Shown: one piece after another, positions 56,898-64,000 of the stretch
Numbering within the stretch: the first letter of the stretch is position 1
How the letters are laid out: the number at the start of each line of letters is the position of its first letter
Source of the DNA: Phenylobacterium parvum
GTDB taxonomy: Bacteria; Pseudomonadota; Alphaproteobacteria; Caulobacterales; Caulobacteraceae
NCBI RefSeq assembly: GCF_003150835.1
Contig: NZ_CP029479.1
Location: forward strand, 1,736,001-1,800,000
Length of the DNA stretch: 64,000 nucleotides
Direction of reading: 5' to 3'
The notes under the pieces: generated by a model
Databases searched by the model: none
Told to the model about the DNA's origin: nothing
The model's input: the letters and a program-made list of their open reading frames with translations, nothing else
Program-made: the position numbers and the translations under genes

Positions 56898-58097
56898 ATG
56901 TTCATGCGTTTCTTCACCGAGCTCCGCGAGGCCAAGGTCCCCGTGACCCTCAAGGAGTACCTGATGCTCATGGAGGCGATGGATAAGGGCGTGATCGACC
57001 GCAATGTCGATGACTTCTACTACCTCGCCCGGTCCGCCCTCGTGAAGGACGAGAAGAACCTCGACCGGTTCGACCAGGTCTTCGGCCATGTCTTCAAGGG
57101 CTTCGACAAGCTTGAGGGCCTTGGCGTCTCCGACATCCCCGCGGAATGGCTGAAGAAGATCTCGGACCAGTTCCTCACGGACGAGGAGAAGGCCCAGATT
57201 GAGGCCATGGGCGGTTTCGACAAGCTCATGGAGGCCCTCGCCGAACAGATGCGCCAGCAGCGCGAGAACGGCGACGACGGCGAAGGGGAAGGCAAGGGCA
57301 AGGGCAAGGGCGGACAGGGCCCCAATGGCGACTCTCCCTTCGGCGCCAACGGCTACCATCCCGAGGGCGTCCGCGTCGGCCAGGACAAGGGCCGCCATGG
57401 CCGGGCCGTGAAGGTCTGGGACAAGCGCGAGTACAAGAACCTCGACGACAGCGTCGAGCTGGGCACCCGGAACATCAAGGTCGCCCTGCGTCGCCTGCGG
57501 AAGTGGACCCGGGACGGCGCCGCCGAAGAGCTGGACATGGACGGCACGATCCGCGGGACGGCAGAGAAGGGCTATCTCGACATCAAGCTAAGGCCCGAGC
57601 GTCGCAACAAGATCAGCGTCCTGATCTTCTTCGATGTCGGCGGCTCGATGGACAGCCACATCAAGGTCTGCGAGGAGCTGTTCAGCGCTGCGCGCACCGA
57701 GTTCAAGAACATGGAGTTCTACTACTTCCACAACTGCCTCTACGAGAGCGTGTGGAAGGACAACCGGCGTCGCCACGCCGAGAAGATCCCGACCTGGGAC
57801 GTGCTCCACAAGTTCAGCCGCGACTACAAGGTCATCTTCGTCGGCGACGCCACCATGAGCCCCTACGAGATCACCTATCCGGGCGGCTCGGTGGAGCACT
57901 GGAACGAGGAGCCCGGCGCGATCTGGGTCGACCGCGTCACCCAGACTTTCGAGGACGTGGTCTGGCTCAACCCGACCGCCGAGCGACACTGGGACTACAC
58001 GCCGTCTGTGGAGGTCATGCGCCAGCTCGTCGGAGACCGCATGTTCCCGCTCACCCTCGAGGGCCTCGAGAAGGCCATGAAGGAACTGGCCCGCTAG
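56898..58097 (+). CDS. CoxE-like VWA domain protein
   Basis: ATG 56898 gives 399 residues; longer frames start inside the GNAT gene. The N-terminal region FFTELREAKVPVTLKEYLMLMEAM is typical of the CoxE/YehP family. A Gly/Lys-rich linker (about 133-160) follows, then the VWA domain (about 235-390). The MIDAS motif normally DxSxS reads DVGGS (ISVLIFFDVGGSMDSH), so the first serine is glycine. Such proteins usually work with MoxR-type AAA+ ATPases in metalloenzyme maturation; no MoxR gene is adjacent in the window. Confidence 0.88.
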   Translation: MFMRFFTELREAKVPVTLKEYLMLMEAMDKGVIDRNVDDFYYLARSALVKDEKNLDRFDQVFGHVFKGFDKLEGLGVSDIPAEWLKKISDQFLTDEEKAQIEAMGGFDKLMEALAEQMRQQRENGDDGEGEGKGKGKGGQGPNGDSPFGANGYHPEGVRVGQDKGRHGRAVKVWDKREYKNLDDSVELGTRNIKVALRRLRKWTRDGAAEELDMDGTIRGTAEKGYLDIKLRPERRNKISVLIFFDVGGSMDSHIKVCEELFSAARTEFKNMEFYYFHNCLYESVWKDNRRRHAEKIPTWDVLHKFSRDYKVIFVGDATMSPYEITYPGGSVEHWNEEPGAIWVDRVTQTFEDVVWLNPTAERHWDYTPSVEVMRQLVGDRMFPLTLEGLEKAMKELAR

Positions 58098-58563
58098 GGG
58101 ATCGAACCTGACGCCTGGAACCGCCGCTGTCGCGCCCAAGGCGGACTAAGCAGGGCCACGCTTCCGCCCCAACGCGGAGCTCGGCAGGGTCGCAGGGGGG
58201 GGTAGCAGCCATCCGCCGTTAAACCGACGGAGTTCGGTATCGCGCCTGAAGCCGACATTCGCTTCGTCCAAGCAACGCAACGTTCAAGGATCGCGAGAGC
58301 CTAGCGTGTTGACGGTACGTCGAACGCCGAAAGGTTCTGACGACGGCTAGGGCATTAGGCGAATGGTTGGCGTCAGCAGGTTGTCGTGGGAGCGTTGCTC
58401 CTACTCGAGACCGGCGAATTGTCAGGAACTCTGGCCCACCACCGCTGGCCCCGCACGACTCGCCTGAGTGAGGCCAACCGATCGACAGATGAAACACCGA
58501 GGTTTGCTCTGATCCCGTTTCATACCATAGGTGGCGGACACGGCACGACACGCAAGAGGCACC
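58098..58563. other. Gene-free left flank of the DUF262/HEPN island
   Basis: The first 100 bp are still GC-rich and then composition drops toward the island. The stretch has a G8 run near 58196 and fragments such as GAAGCCGACATTCG (around 58252), a type of degenerate intergenic relic that recurs on the right flank. I see no credible coding frame, tRNA, integrase or inverted repeat end here. GAGG just before 58564 serves DUF262. Confidence 0.5.
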
Positions 58564-59619
58564 ATGTCCAGCATTCCACAGACCTATACGATTTCCGACT
58601 TCATCGAGTGGAATACGAAGAAGCAACTCATCCTGTCTCCTGACTTTCAGCGAGGTTCAGTCTGGTCGCCTACAGCGAAGGTCTTTTTGATCGACACCAT
58701 CCTGAATGACCTCCCAATGCCGCAGATTTTCTTGCGGACGAAGATCGACCCAGCGACCCAGACGACGGTACGTGAGGTTGTCGACGGGCAGCAGCGTTTG
58801 CGGTCCATTTTTGAGTTCGCTTCGGCGAAGTTTCGGCTCACATCGAAGGCACCGAAGTTCAAAGGGAAGGCCTATGCGGACCTCGACGTCGAGGACCAGG
58901 AGCGCTTTCTGTCCTACAAGGTGCCGGTCGTTCAGTTGATCAATGCAAGCAACGCCGACGTCTTGGAGGTGTTCGCACGTCTAAACTCCTACAGCGTCAA
59001 GGTGACACCTGCTGAACTACGTCACGCAGAATATTCGGAGCCGGTGAAGTGGGCCATTGCCGACGCCGCCCGCGATTGGTCAGTGCTCTGGGATAACTAC
59101 GGCGTAGTGTCATTGAGGGACAGCGTCAGGCTGAAGCACACATCCGTGATGGCTGAGATGTTCATTATCTTGGATATAGGGTTCGGCGACGCTGGTGAGC
59201 CCGCTATCAATAGCTATTACAAGTCGCGAAAAATGAAAGACGAGTTGCACTTTAAGCCCCTACGAGAGCGAGTGGATTGGATCGTCAAACATATTGTGGA
59301 GCAGTTCGGCGAAGACTTCGCATCGACGACGTTCTTCGACAATCCGAACTTCTTGGCGCTGTTCGCGGCGATTGCGTATCTTAAGGGATGGCTGCCTACG
59401 AGCAAGGTGACCGAGGGATTGGAGATAGTGCCGGGTCCGATTGCCTGGGAACGCGGCAAAGGTGTCATGACGGCCTTGGCCCAGAGCATGGAAGACGACG
59501 AGGAACACCCGGTCTACGCCGCGTTCGTCAACGCGTCCGCCAGTTCAACGCACCGCGTCGCCTCCAGGAAAGTGCGCTTCCAAATGCTGGTCGGAGCGCT
59601 GGCTTCGAATGCAGCTTGA
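58564..59619 (+). CDS. DUF262 (ParB/Srx-fold, GmrS-like N-domain) protein
   Basis: ATG 58564 after AAGAGGCACC gives 351 residues. The N-terminal DUF262 domain has SPDFQRGSVWS (26-35), LNDLPMPQIFLR and the nucleotide-binding signature DGQQRLRSI (74-82), then FARLNSYSVKVTPAELRHAEYS (138-158), the second family motif. There is no DUF1524 His-Me nuclease domain as in full GmrSD type IV restriction enzymes; the C-terminal 190 residues are helical. The following HEPN gene overlaps its end by 11 bp, so the two are coupled. Base composition is much lower in GC than the genome around it, a sign of transfer. Confidence 0.88.
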   Translation: MSSIPQTYTISDFIEWNTKKQLILSPDFQRGSVWSPTAKVFLIDTILNDLPMPQIFLRTKIDPATQTTVREVVDGQQRLRSIFEFASAKFRLTSKAPKFKGKAYADLDVEDQERFLSYKVPVVQLINASNADVLEVFARLNSYSVKVTPAELRHAEYSEPVKWAIADAARDWSVLWDNYGVVSLRDSVRLKHTSVMAEMFIILDIGFGDAGEPAINSYYKSRKMKDELHFKPLRERVDWIVKHIVEQFGEDFASTTFFDNPNFLALFAAIAYLKGWLPTSKVTEGLEIVPGPIAWERGKGVMTALAQSMEDDEEHPVYAAFVNASASSTHRVASRKVRFQMLVGALASNAA

Positions 59620-60211
59620 GAGACATACATGGCGACTTGAAAACCGGTTAGATGCCCTCACAGGCAGCTTGAAGCCTTTCGAGGGCAAATCCCTCTCTGC
59701 CGGTGACACTTTCGTGGTCGAGCGCATCATCATTCAGATGCAAATCGAGTGGGAGCATTTTGTTCGCGCGCTGATCTTGGATAGCGCGACAGGACGCCAT
59801 TCGACGCGGTCTGGGCCGGTAGCATCAACGCTGCCGGTGAAGATCCGCAACCGCGAACACGCGGGCCACGTTCTGATCGCCCAGTATAAGAAGCGTACGA
59901 ACGAGCCGGATTGGTACCTTCCCGACGATGCAATCGCGGCGGCAGGCAAACTGTCACTGACCAACGAGAAAAAGATCGCCGCGGAACTGGGCGTCACACC
60001 GTGGGGCCTCAGTGATCTCAGGCATCTGAGGAATTTTATCTCGCACCGATCTGGACGGTCGGCGATCAACCTTCGCAACGCGACAGCCGTCGCCAAGGCG
60101 GACCCGATCATCCCGACTGCGCTCTGTTACGAATACGCACTTGGGGGGATGCGGAGATATGAAAGCTGGGCCGGATTCATGAAGGGCGTCGCGAAGCGGC
60201 TGGTCGATTAG
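59609..60211 (+). CDS. HEPN-domain protein (MAE_28990-like), DUF262 partner
   Basis: A 200-residue helical protein overlapping the DUF262 gene by 11 bp. Residues 138-148 (RHLRNFISHRS) carry the HEPN R-x4-H signature, with Arg141 and His146 in register. N-terminal helices (VERIIIQMQIEWEHFVRALIL) fit the HEPN four-helix bundle. HEPN proteins with RxxxxH are commonly RNases in defence and toxin-antitoxin systems; pairs with DUF262 proteins are known in genome surveys. I infer that the HEPN product is the effector and DUF262 the NTP-dependent sensor or controller. It is lower in GC like its partner. Confidence 0.75.
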   Translation: MQLERHTWRLENRLDALTGSLKPFEGKSLSAGDTFVVERIIIQMQIEWEHFVRALILDSATGRHSTRSGPVASTLPVKIRNREHAGHVLIAQYKKRTNEPDWYLPDDAIAAAGKLSLTNEKKIAAELGVTPWGLSDLRHLRNFISHRSGRSAINLRNATAVAKADPIIPTALCYEYALGGMRRYESWAGFMKGVAKRLVD

Positions 60212-60722
60212 ATTTGCACCGGCGAAGCAGACCTTTCTAGAGTCCGCTGGGAGTAGCGCAGCGACGTCAGCCAGCTTCGCTTTCGATGTCTGCAATGGGT
60301 CGATACTCCCCGTTGGCTTCGGGTCCAGGAGCAGACCTTTGGGTTTTCGTCCGCTAGGTGCGACCTGCGGGCGTCAAACGTCAGATTTTGACCACCAGGG
60401 CCTGTTCCCTTCAGAACCTAACCGTCCAGTGGGTCGAACGAGGCCCGAGTTCAGAAGTCGAGATCCTGTTTCGATCCGATAGCCGGTTCCCAATCCTCGG
60501 AACAGGATCGAGGTCGGCGTCGACGGGCCCTCAGCCCGCGACTGCGCCCTCCCCGGCGGCAGGACCCTGACGATCGACTCTGCCAGGGCCGGGTTTCTGA
60601 CCCGGGGACATCCGCGCAGACTTGTCGCAGACCGGGACTCTGTTAGACCCGATAGCCATTAGGTTTGATTTCATATTGCGGGAGGGTCCGCCGCTGGTTT
60701 CTCCGGTGCGGGCATATTCAGA
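60212..60722. other. Gene-free right flank of the DUF262/HEPN island
   Basis: It holds two copies of AGCAGACCTTT (60226-60236 and 60330-60340), each followed by GTCCGCT (60242-60248 and 60349-60355), and the relic TCTGCAATGGGTCGAT, a degenerate intergenic pattern. It also holds a 9-bp inverted repeat (60462-60509, separate entry). A short frame from 60358 has no supporting homology. GC rises back to normal near 60530. Confidence 0.5.
60462..60509. repeat. Inverted repeat at the island's right side
   Basis: GATCCTGTT (60462-60470) and AACAGGATC (60501-60509) are perfect 9-bp arms with a 30-bp loop, too long a loop for a strong terminator. It may be an operator or a remnant of a mobile-element end. 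No matching copy was seen on the left flank. Confidence 0.5.
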
Positions 60723-62090
60723 TTGAGCAGGGACGAAACGCCCCCGGAGATCTTGCCTGTCGCCCCGTCGGACGACTCCGGATTGGCCAACGCCGCCACC
60801 TCCCCAGCCGACCCTGAAGCGGAAGCCCGGGAGGCCGAATACGAGCGCTTCGTCTGGGACAATCTGAAGCGCAACTACATCGGCAACTACCTCCACGGCA
60901 TGCTGGGCATGACGGGCTTTCGCCTGATCAACGCCCCCACCTTCATGCCGGTCTACATCCACCTGATCTCCGGATCGAACACGGTGGTCGGCCTGTCCCA
61001 GGCGCTGCAGCAGGTGGGCGGCATCATCTCGCCGATCTTCGGCGCCACGGCCATCGAACACCGAAAGAAGGTCATGCCCGCCGCCCTCTGGATGGGCGGT
61101 CTCGGCCGCGTCCAGATCGTCGGCATGGCGGCGGCCGGCTGGTTCCTGCAGGGACAGTCCCTGGTCTACGCCATGCTGGCCCTGCTGTTCCTCTTCGGCG
61201 TCTTCATGGGCGCCCAGAGGGTGGTGTTCGGGATGCTGATGGCCAAGGTCATCCCGCTCAGCCGCCGTGGAAGATTGCAGGCCTGGCGCAACGCCACGGG
61301 CGGCCTGATCGCCGCCATCCTCGCCTGGGCTGCAGGCAAGTACATCATCGAGCCGGACTTGTTCGGACACGGCTACTCCGTGACCTTCATGCTCGCGGCC
61401 GTCCTGACCAGCCTCGGGCTTTGGGCCCTGCAGCTCCTGCTCCGCGAGCCCGAACCCCCCAACCTGCCGGCCAAGGCCCGCTTCCGGGACAGGCTGCGCG
61501 ACTTCCCCGCCCTGATCCGGTCGGACCCCGGCTATGCGCCCTTCCTCCTGGTGCAGATGCTGGCCACCGCCAGCCGGATGGCCGTGCCCTTCTACGCCAT
61601 CTACGCCACCTCCTCGACGGGACTGTCGGTCGCGATCCTGGGCCTTCTGGCCCTGGCCTACCTGGGCGCCGACACCCTCTCCAACCTGCTCTGGGGCTAT
61701 CTTGGGGACCGCACCGGCTTCCGTCTGGTTCTGCTGGTCTCCATCAGCATGTGGATCGGAGCCACCCTGATCCTCCTCGGGTTCCACAGTCCGGCAGCCA
61801 TCTTCATCGCCTTCTTCGGGCTCGGGGCCGCCCAGTCCGGCTACATGATGGCGGCCCAGACCATGATCCTGGAGTTCGGGAACCGAGAGGAAATGCCCAT
61901 GCGGATCGCCATCTCCTCGTCCGCCGAAGGCATCACGGCCTCGATCAGCCCGATCGTCGGCGGCCTGGTGGCGGACGCCTTCGGCTATCCGGCCGTCTTC
62001 GGCATCTCCATCGCCTTCCTGGCCCTCAGCCTCCTCTTCCTGGTGCTGAAGGTCCAGGAACCCCGGAACCGGCGACTGGCCGGGGTCTGA
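60723..62090 (+). CDS. MFS transporter
   Basis: A 455-residue protein with about twelve membrane segments after a charged 55-residue N-terminus (ADPEAEAREAEYERFVWDNLKRNY). LINAPTFMPVYIHLISGS and SGSNTVVGLSQALQQ mark the first helices, and IEHRKKVMPAALWMGGLGR is the loop 2-3 region. The start is unsure: TTG 60723 has no clear ribosome site, and the true start could lie slightly further in. Substrate unknown. It is monocistronic, just after the island. Confidence 0.82.
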   Translation: MSRDETPPEILPVAPSDDSGLANAATSPADPEAEAREAEYERFVWDNLKRNYIGNYLHGMLGMTGFRLINAPTFMPVYIHLISGSNTVVGLSQALQQVGGIISPIFGATAIEHRKKVMPAALWMGGLGRVQIVGMAAAGWFLQGQSLVYAMLALLFLFGVFMGAQRVVFGMLMAKVIPLSRRGRLQAWRNATGGLIAAILAWAAGKYIIEPDLFGHGYSVTFMLAAVLTSLGLWALQLLLREPEPPNLPAKARFRDRLRDFPALIRSDPGYAPFLLVQMLATASRMAVPFYAIYATSSTGLSVAILGLLALAYLGADTLSNLLWGYLGDRTGFRLVLLVSISMWIGATLILLGFHSPAAIFIAFFGLGAAQSGYMMAAQTMILEFGNREEMPMRIAISSSAEGITASISPIVGGLVADAFGYPAVFGISIAFLALSLLFLVLKVQEPRNRRLAGV

Positions 62091-62126
62091 GCTGAAAAAA
62101 CGAAAGGCGCCTGCCGGGAGGCCGCT

Positions 62127-62232
62127 GCCCCCCTCTCCGCGCTTCGCGCAGAGCTCCCCCTTGGGGGGGCAATGAGCGCCCTAATTCCTCCCCCCAGGGG
62201 GAGGTGGACCGCGCAGCGGGCCGGAGGGGGTC
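62127..62232. repeat. 106-bp palindromic dispersed element, copy 2 (inverted)
   Basis: The reverse complement aligns with 3804-3909, both 106 bp. The right end GAGGGGGTC (62224-62232) matches the terminal repeat exactly, and the left end GCCCCCCTC differs by one base. Shared interior blocks include CCGGCCCGCT, CGGTCCACCTCCCCCT, GGAGGAATTA and GAGCTC. It lies between the convergent stops of the MFS and DUF3253 genes. Copy 1 is also just past a stop codon. Confidence 0.8.
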
Positions 62233-62248
62233 AACGGGCTCCCCCTCT

Positions 62249-62497
62249 TCACCCAGCGTCGGGCAGCCTCAGGCGGTAGACGCCCTTGAAGGTCTCGGGA
62301 TCGGCGGGCTTGCCGTGGCGCAGGATCACGATCCGCCCCTGGCGGGCCAGCCCCTTGGCCGCCCCCCGGACATGCCCCGTCAGGCGCCGCCAGTTCTCGG
62401 GGTCGGCGGCCCGGGCGACCTCCTCGGAGGACGCCGACTTGCCGGGCGGCAGGGCGGAGACCACCTCCAGGATCACCGCCTCCATGTCCACGGCCAT
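62249..62497 (-). CDS. DUF3253 family protein
   Basis: An 82-residue protein. AVILEVVSALPPGKSASSEEVARA and the following WRRLTGHVRGAAKGLARQGRIVILRHGKP form a winged-helix-like fold typical of DUF3253, ending ETFKGVYRLRLP. The role is unknown; the basic winged helix suggests nucleic acid binding, but this is inference. It is 2 bp downstream of the acyl-CoA dehydrogenase stop and likely cotranscribed. Confidence 0.8.
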   Translation of the reverse strand: MAVDMEAVILEVVSALPPGKSASSEEVARAADPENWRRLTGHVRGAAKGLARQGRIVILRHGKPADPETFKGVYRLRLPDAG

Positions 62498-62499
62498 GG

Positions 62500-63648
62500 T
62501 CAGCCGCCCCGCTTCAGGGTCTCGCGGGAAATGATCACCTGCTGGATCTGGCTGGTGCCCTCGTAGATCCGGAAGATGCGGACGTCGCGGTAGAAGCGCT
62601 CGATGCCGTAGTCGGCGATGTAGCCGGCGCCGCCGAAGATCTGCACCGCCCGGTCAGCCACGCGCCCGACCATTTCCGAGGCGAAGTACTTGGCCGCAGC
62701 GGCCTCCATGGTGACGCTCTCGCCGGCGTCGCGCTTGCGGGCGGTCTCCAGGGTCAGGGCCTTGGCGGCGAGGGACTCGGTCTTGGAGTCGGCGATCATC
62801 CCCTGCACCAGCTGGAACTGGGAGATGGCCTGGCCGAACTGCTTGCGCTCGGAGGCATAGGCCACGCAGTCGGCGATCAGGCGCTCGGCCACGCCGACGC
62901 AGACGGCGGAAATGTGCAGCCGGCCGCGGTCCAGCACCTGCATGGCGACCTTGAAGCCCTCGCCTTCCCCGCCCAGGCGGTTCTCCACAGGCACACGCAC
63001 GTTGTCGAAGATGACGTCGCAGATGTGGGCGCCCTGCTGGCCCATCTTCTTCTCGGGCTTGCCCACCGACAGACCGGGCAGGTTCCGCTCCACCAGGAAG
63101 GCCGAGACCCCGCCGCCGCCAGGCTTGGAGGGGTCGGTCCGGGCCATGACCGTAAACAGGTCGGCCTTGTTGGCGTTTGTGATGTAGCGCTTGGCGCCAT
63201 TCAGCACATAGTGGTCGCCGTCACGGACGGCCCGGGTCTGGACGGCGGCGGAGTCCGAGCCGGCCTCGGGCTCGGTCAGGGCGAAGGAGGTGATGATCTC
63301 GCCCGAGGCGATGCCGGGCAGGTACTTCGCCTTCTGGGTGGCGTTGCCGAACATGACCAGGCCCTGGGCGCCGATGCCGACATTGGTCCCGAAGGCCGAT
63401 CGGAAGGCCGGGCTGGTCCGCCCCAGCTCCAGGGCGACAAGGACCTCCTCCTCCATGCCGAGGTCGAGGCCGCCGTATTCCGCCGGGATGGAGAGGCCGA
63501 AGAGGCCAAGGGCCTTCATCTCCTCGATAACGTCGTCAGGAATGGCGTCGTTCTCCGACACCTGCGCCTCAAGCGGGCGAAGGCGCTCGGTGACGAAGCG
63601 GCGGACGGTCTCGACGAGCTGGTCGCGGGTATCGGCGTCAAGGGCCAT
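62500..63648 (-). CDS. Acyl-CoA dehydrogenase family protein
   Basis: A 382-residue flavoenzyme with the complete domain set: ALGLFGLSIPAEYGGLDLGMEEE, ITSFALTEPEAGSDSAAVQTRA, YVLNGAKRYITNANKADLFTVMART in pieces, FGGAGYIADYGIERFYRDVRIFRIYEGTSQIQ in pieces. The IYEGTSQIQ motif holds the region near the catalytic glutamate of short/medium-chain enzymes. The stop precedes DUF3253. It diverges from a cytochrome P450 gene over a 169-bp gap that holds a TGACGC palindrome. Confidence 0.94.
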   Translation of the reverse strand: MALDADTRDQLVETVRRFVTERLRPLEAQVSENDAIPDDVIEEMKALGLFGLSIPAEYGGLDLGMEEEVLVALELGRTSPAFRSAFGTNVGIGAQGLVMFGNATQKAKYLPGIASGEIITSFALTEPEAGSDSAAVQTRAVRDGDHYVLNGAKRYITNANKADLFTVMARTDPSKPGGGGVSAFLVERNLPGLSVGKPEKKMGQQGAHICDVIFDNVRVPVENRLGGEGEGFKVAMQVLDRGRLHISAVCVGVAERLIADCVAYASERKQFGQAISQFQLVQGMIADSKTESLAAKALTLETARKRDAGESVTMEAAAAKYFASEMVGRVADRAVQIFGGAGYIADYGIERFYRDVRIFRIYEGTSQIQQVIISRETLKRGG

Positions 63649-63753
63649 GGCGGTCTCCCAGGAATAGGCGTCCCTTCTAGTGCGACCTGCCGATCCGGGC
63701 CAGCACGGAAGACGGGCCGCAGCCGTTGGAATTCCGACGGTTCCGCACTAAGT

Positions 63754-63767
63754 TGACGCCTGCGTCA
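63754..63767. promoter_or_regulatory. Palindromic operator candidate between acyl-CoA dehydrogenase and P450 genes
   Basis: TGACGC (63754-63759), CT, GCGTCA (63762-63767): a perfect 6-bp inverted repeat with 2-bp spacer. It includes a TTGACG -35-like hexamer (63753-63758) for the P450 direction. Its form fits a homodimeric regulator, perhaps of TetR type controlling both divergent genes. No regulator gene is adjacent in the window. Confidence 0.45.
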
Positions 63768-63817
63768 TGAATTGAGGCCCGGAATGCGCCGGGCATGCGA
63801 TGCGGGAGAGATACACC

Positions 63818-64000
63818 ATGAGCGACGGCAACCTCGATCTCGCGGCCGACCACCGCGCCCGGGCCCAGGCGGTTGACCTGGCTGCCTTCAGCCCGGCCCA
63901 GCCCGATCTCTTCCAGAACGATGTCATGTGGCCCTATTTCGAGCGCCTCCGGAAGGAGAGCCCGGTGCACTTCACGCCGGACAGCGACCACGGCCCCTAC
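63818..64000 (+). CDS. Cytochrome P450, N-terminal fragment
   Basis: ATG 63818 follows GGGAGAG; 61 codons remain before the right edge. The sequence FQNDVMWPYFERLRKESPVHF is the typical start of bacterial P450s of the CYP153/CYP125-like group (a YFERLRKE-type helix A). The heme ligand and oxygen-binding motifs lie outside the window. Divergent from an acyl-CoA dehydrogenase gene, which suggests hydroxylation followed by beta-oxidation of a hydrocarbon or sterol. The subfamily cannot be settled. Confidence 0.85.
   Translation, partial: MSDGNLDLAADHRARAQAVDLAAFSPAQPDLFQNDVMWPYFERLRKESPVHFTPDSDHGPY

Noticed and set aside
58219-58626. Minus-strand frame before DUF262
   Set aside because: It runs into the DUF262 gene, has no family motif and the plus-strand gene is strongly supported.
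58564-59619. Full GmrSD type IV restriction enzyme
   Set aside because: No DUF1524 His-Me-type nuclease domain is present and the protein is too short for the fused form.
60358-60570. Short frame between the island and the MFS gene
   Set aside because: GTG start without ribosome site, no recognisable sequence, overlaps the inverted repeat and relic region.

Overview
The window is about 68-70% GC and reads as Caulobacteraceae (Alphaproteobacteria), most likely Caulobacter or Phenylobacterium. The evidence is a polar-organizer PopZ next to valS, a CckA hybrid kinase directly downstream of flhB, CtrA-type TTAA-N7-TTAAC boxes at flagellar promoters, a sigma-54 promoter before flgF, and several acyl-CoA dehydrogenases and TonB-dependent-receptor type genes. 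The species is an inference; the family-level call is firm.

Layout. 1-3.9 kb: the 3' end of metH and an MFS exporter, then a lower-GC tautomerase-SDR-TetR operon bounded by a 56-bp direct repeat of the MFS 3' end. 3.9-14.8 kb: the translation ATPase EttA, a MacB/Lol-like ABC exporter with membrane fusion protein, a TonB-dependent receptor with a clear terminator, a serine-hydrolase lipoprotein and a membrane protein. 14.9-26.5 kb, all on the minus strand: a TolB-propeller/amidohydrolase, two acyl-CoA dehydrogenases, valS, popZ, a TolC-type outer membrane protein and a degenerate PCMT-like protein. 26.7-33.4 kb: tRNA-Cys, two tandem 370-aa paralogues of unknown function, an FMN/Fe-S glutamate-synthase-domain protein, a VOC protein and an acyl-CoA synthetase. 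33.4-37 kb: a response regulator with an Hpt-like partner lacking the phosphoacceptor histidine, an M20 peptidase and an acyl-CoA dehydrogenase.

37-53 kb is a flagellar supercluster. flgB-flgC-fliE-fliQ-fliR-flhB leads into cckA; fliO-fliP is divergent from it over a perfect CtrA box. fliL-fliM-DUF6468-MotE-like-TPR protein diverges from flgF-flgG-flgA-flgH over a region carrying CtrA-like sites, a candidate FlbD (ftr) site and a sigma-54 promoter. Export gate, switch, rod and ring genes therefore sit beside the kinase that activates their master regulator.

53-58 kb: dxs-ispA-xseB (isoprenoid and exonuclease VII genes), a GNAT acetyltransferase and a CoxE-like VWA protein with an altered MIDAS motif. 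58.1-60.7 kb is a distinctly lower-GC island with a two-gene DUF262 / HEPN module, the best candidate here for an undescribed defence or toxin-type system. 60.7-64 kb: an MFS transporter, a second inverted copy of a 106-bp palindromic element first seen at 3.8 kb, a DUF3253 protein, an acyl-CoA dehydrogenase and the 5' end of a cytochrome P450 gene.
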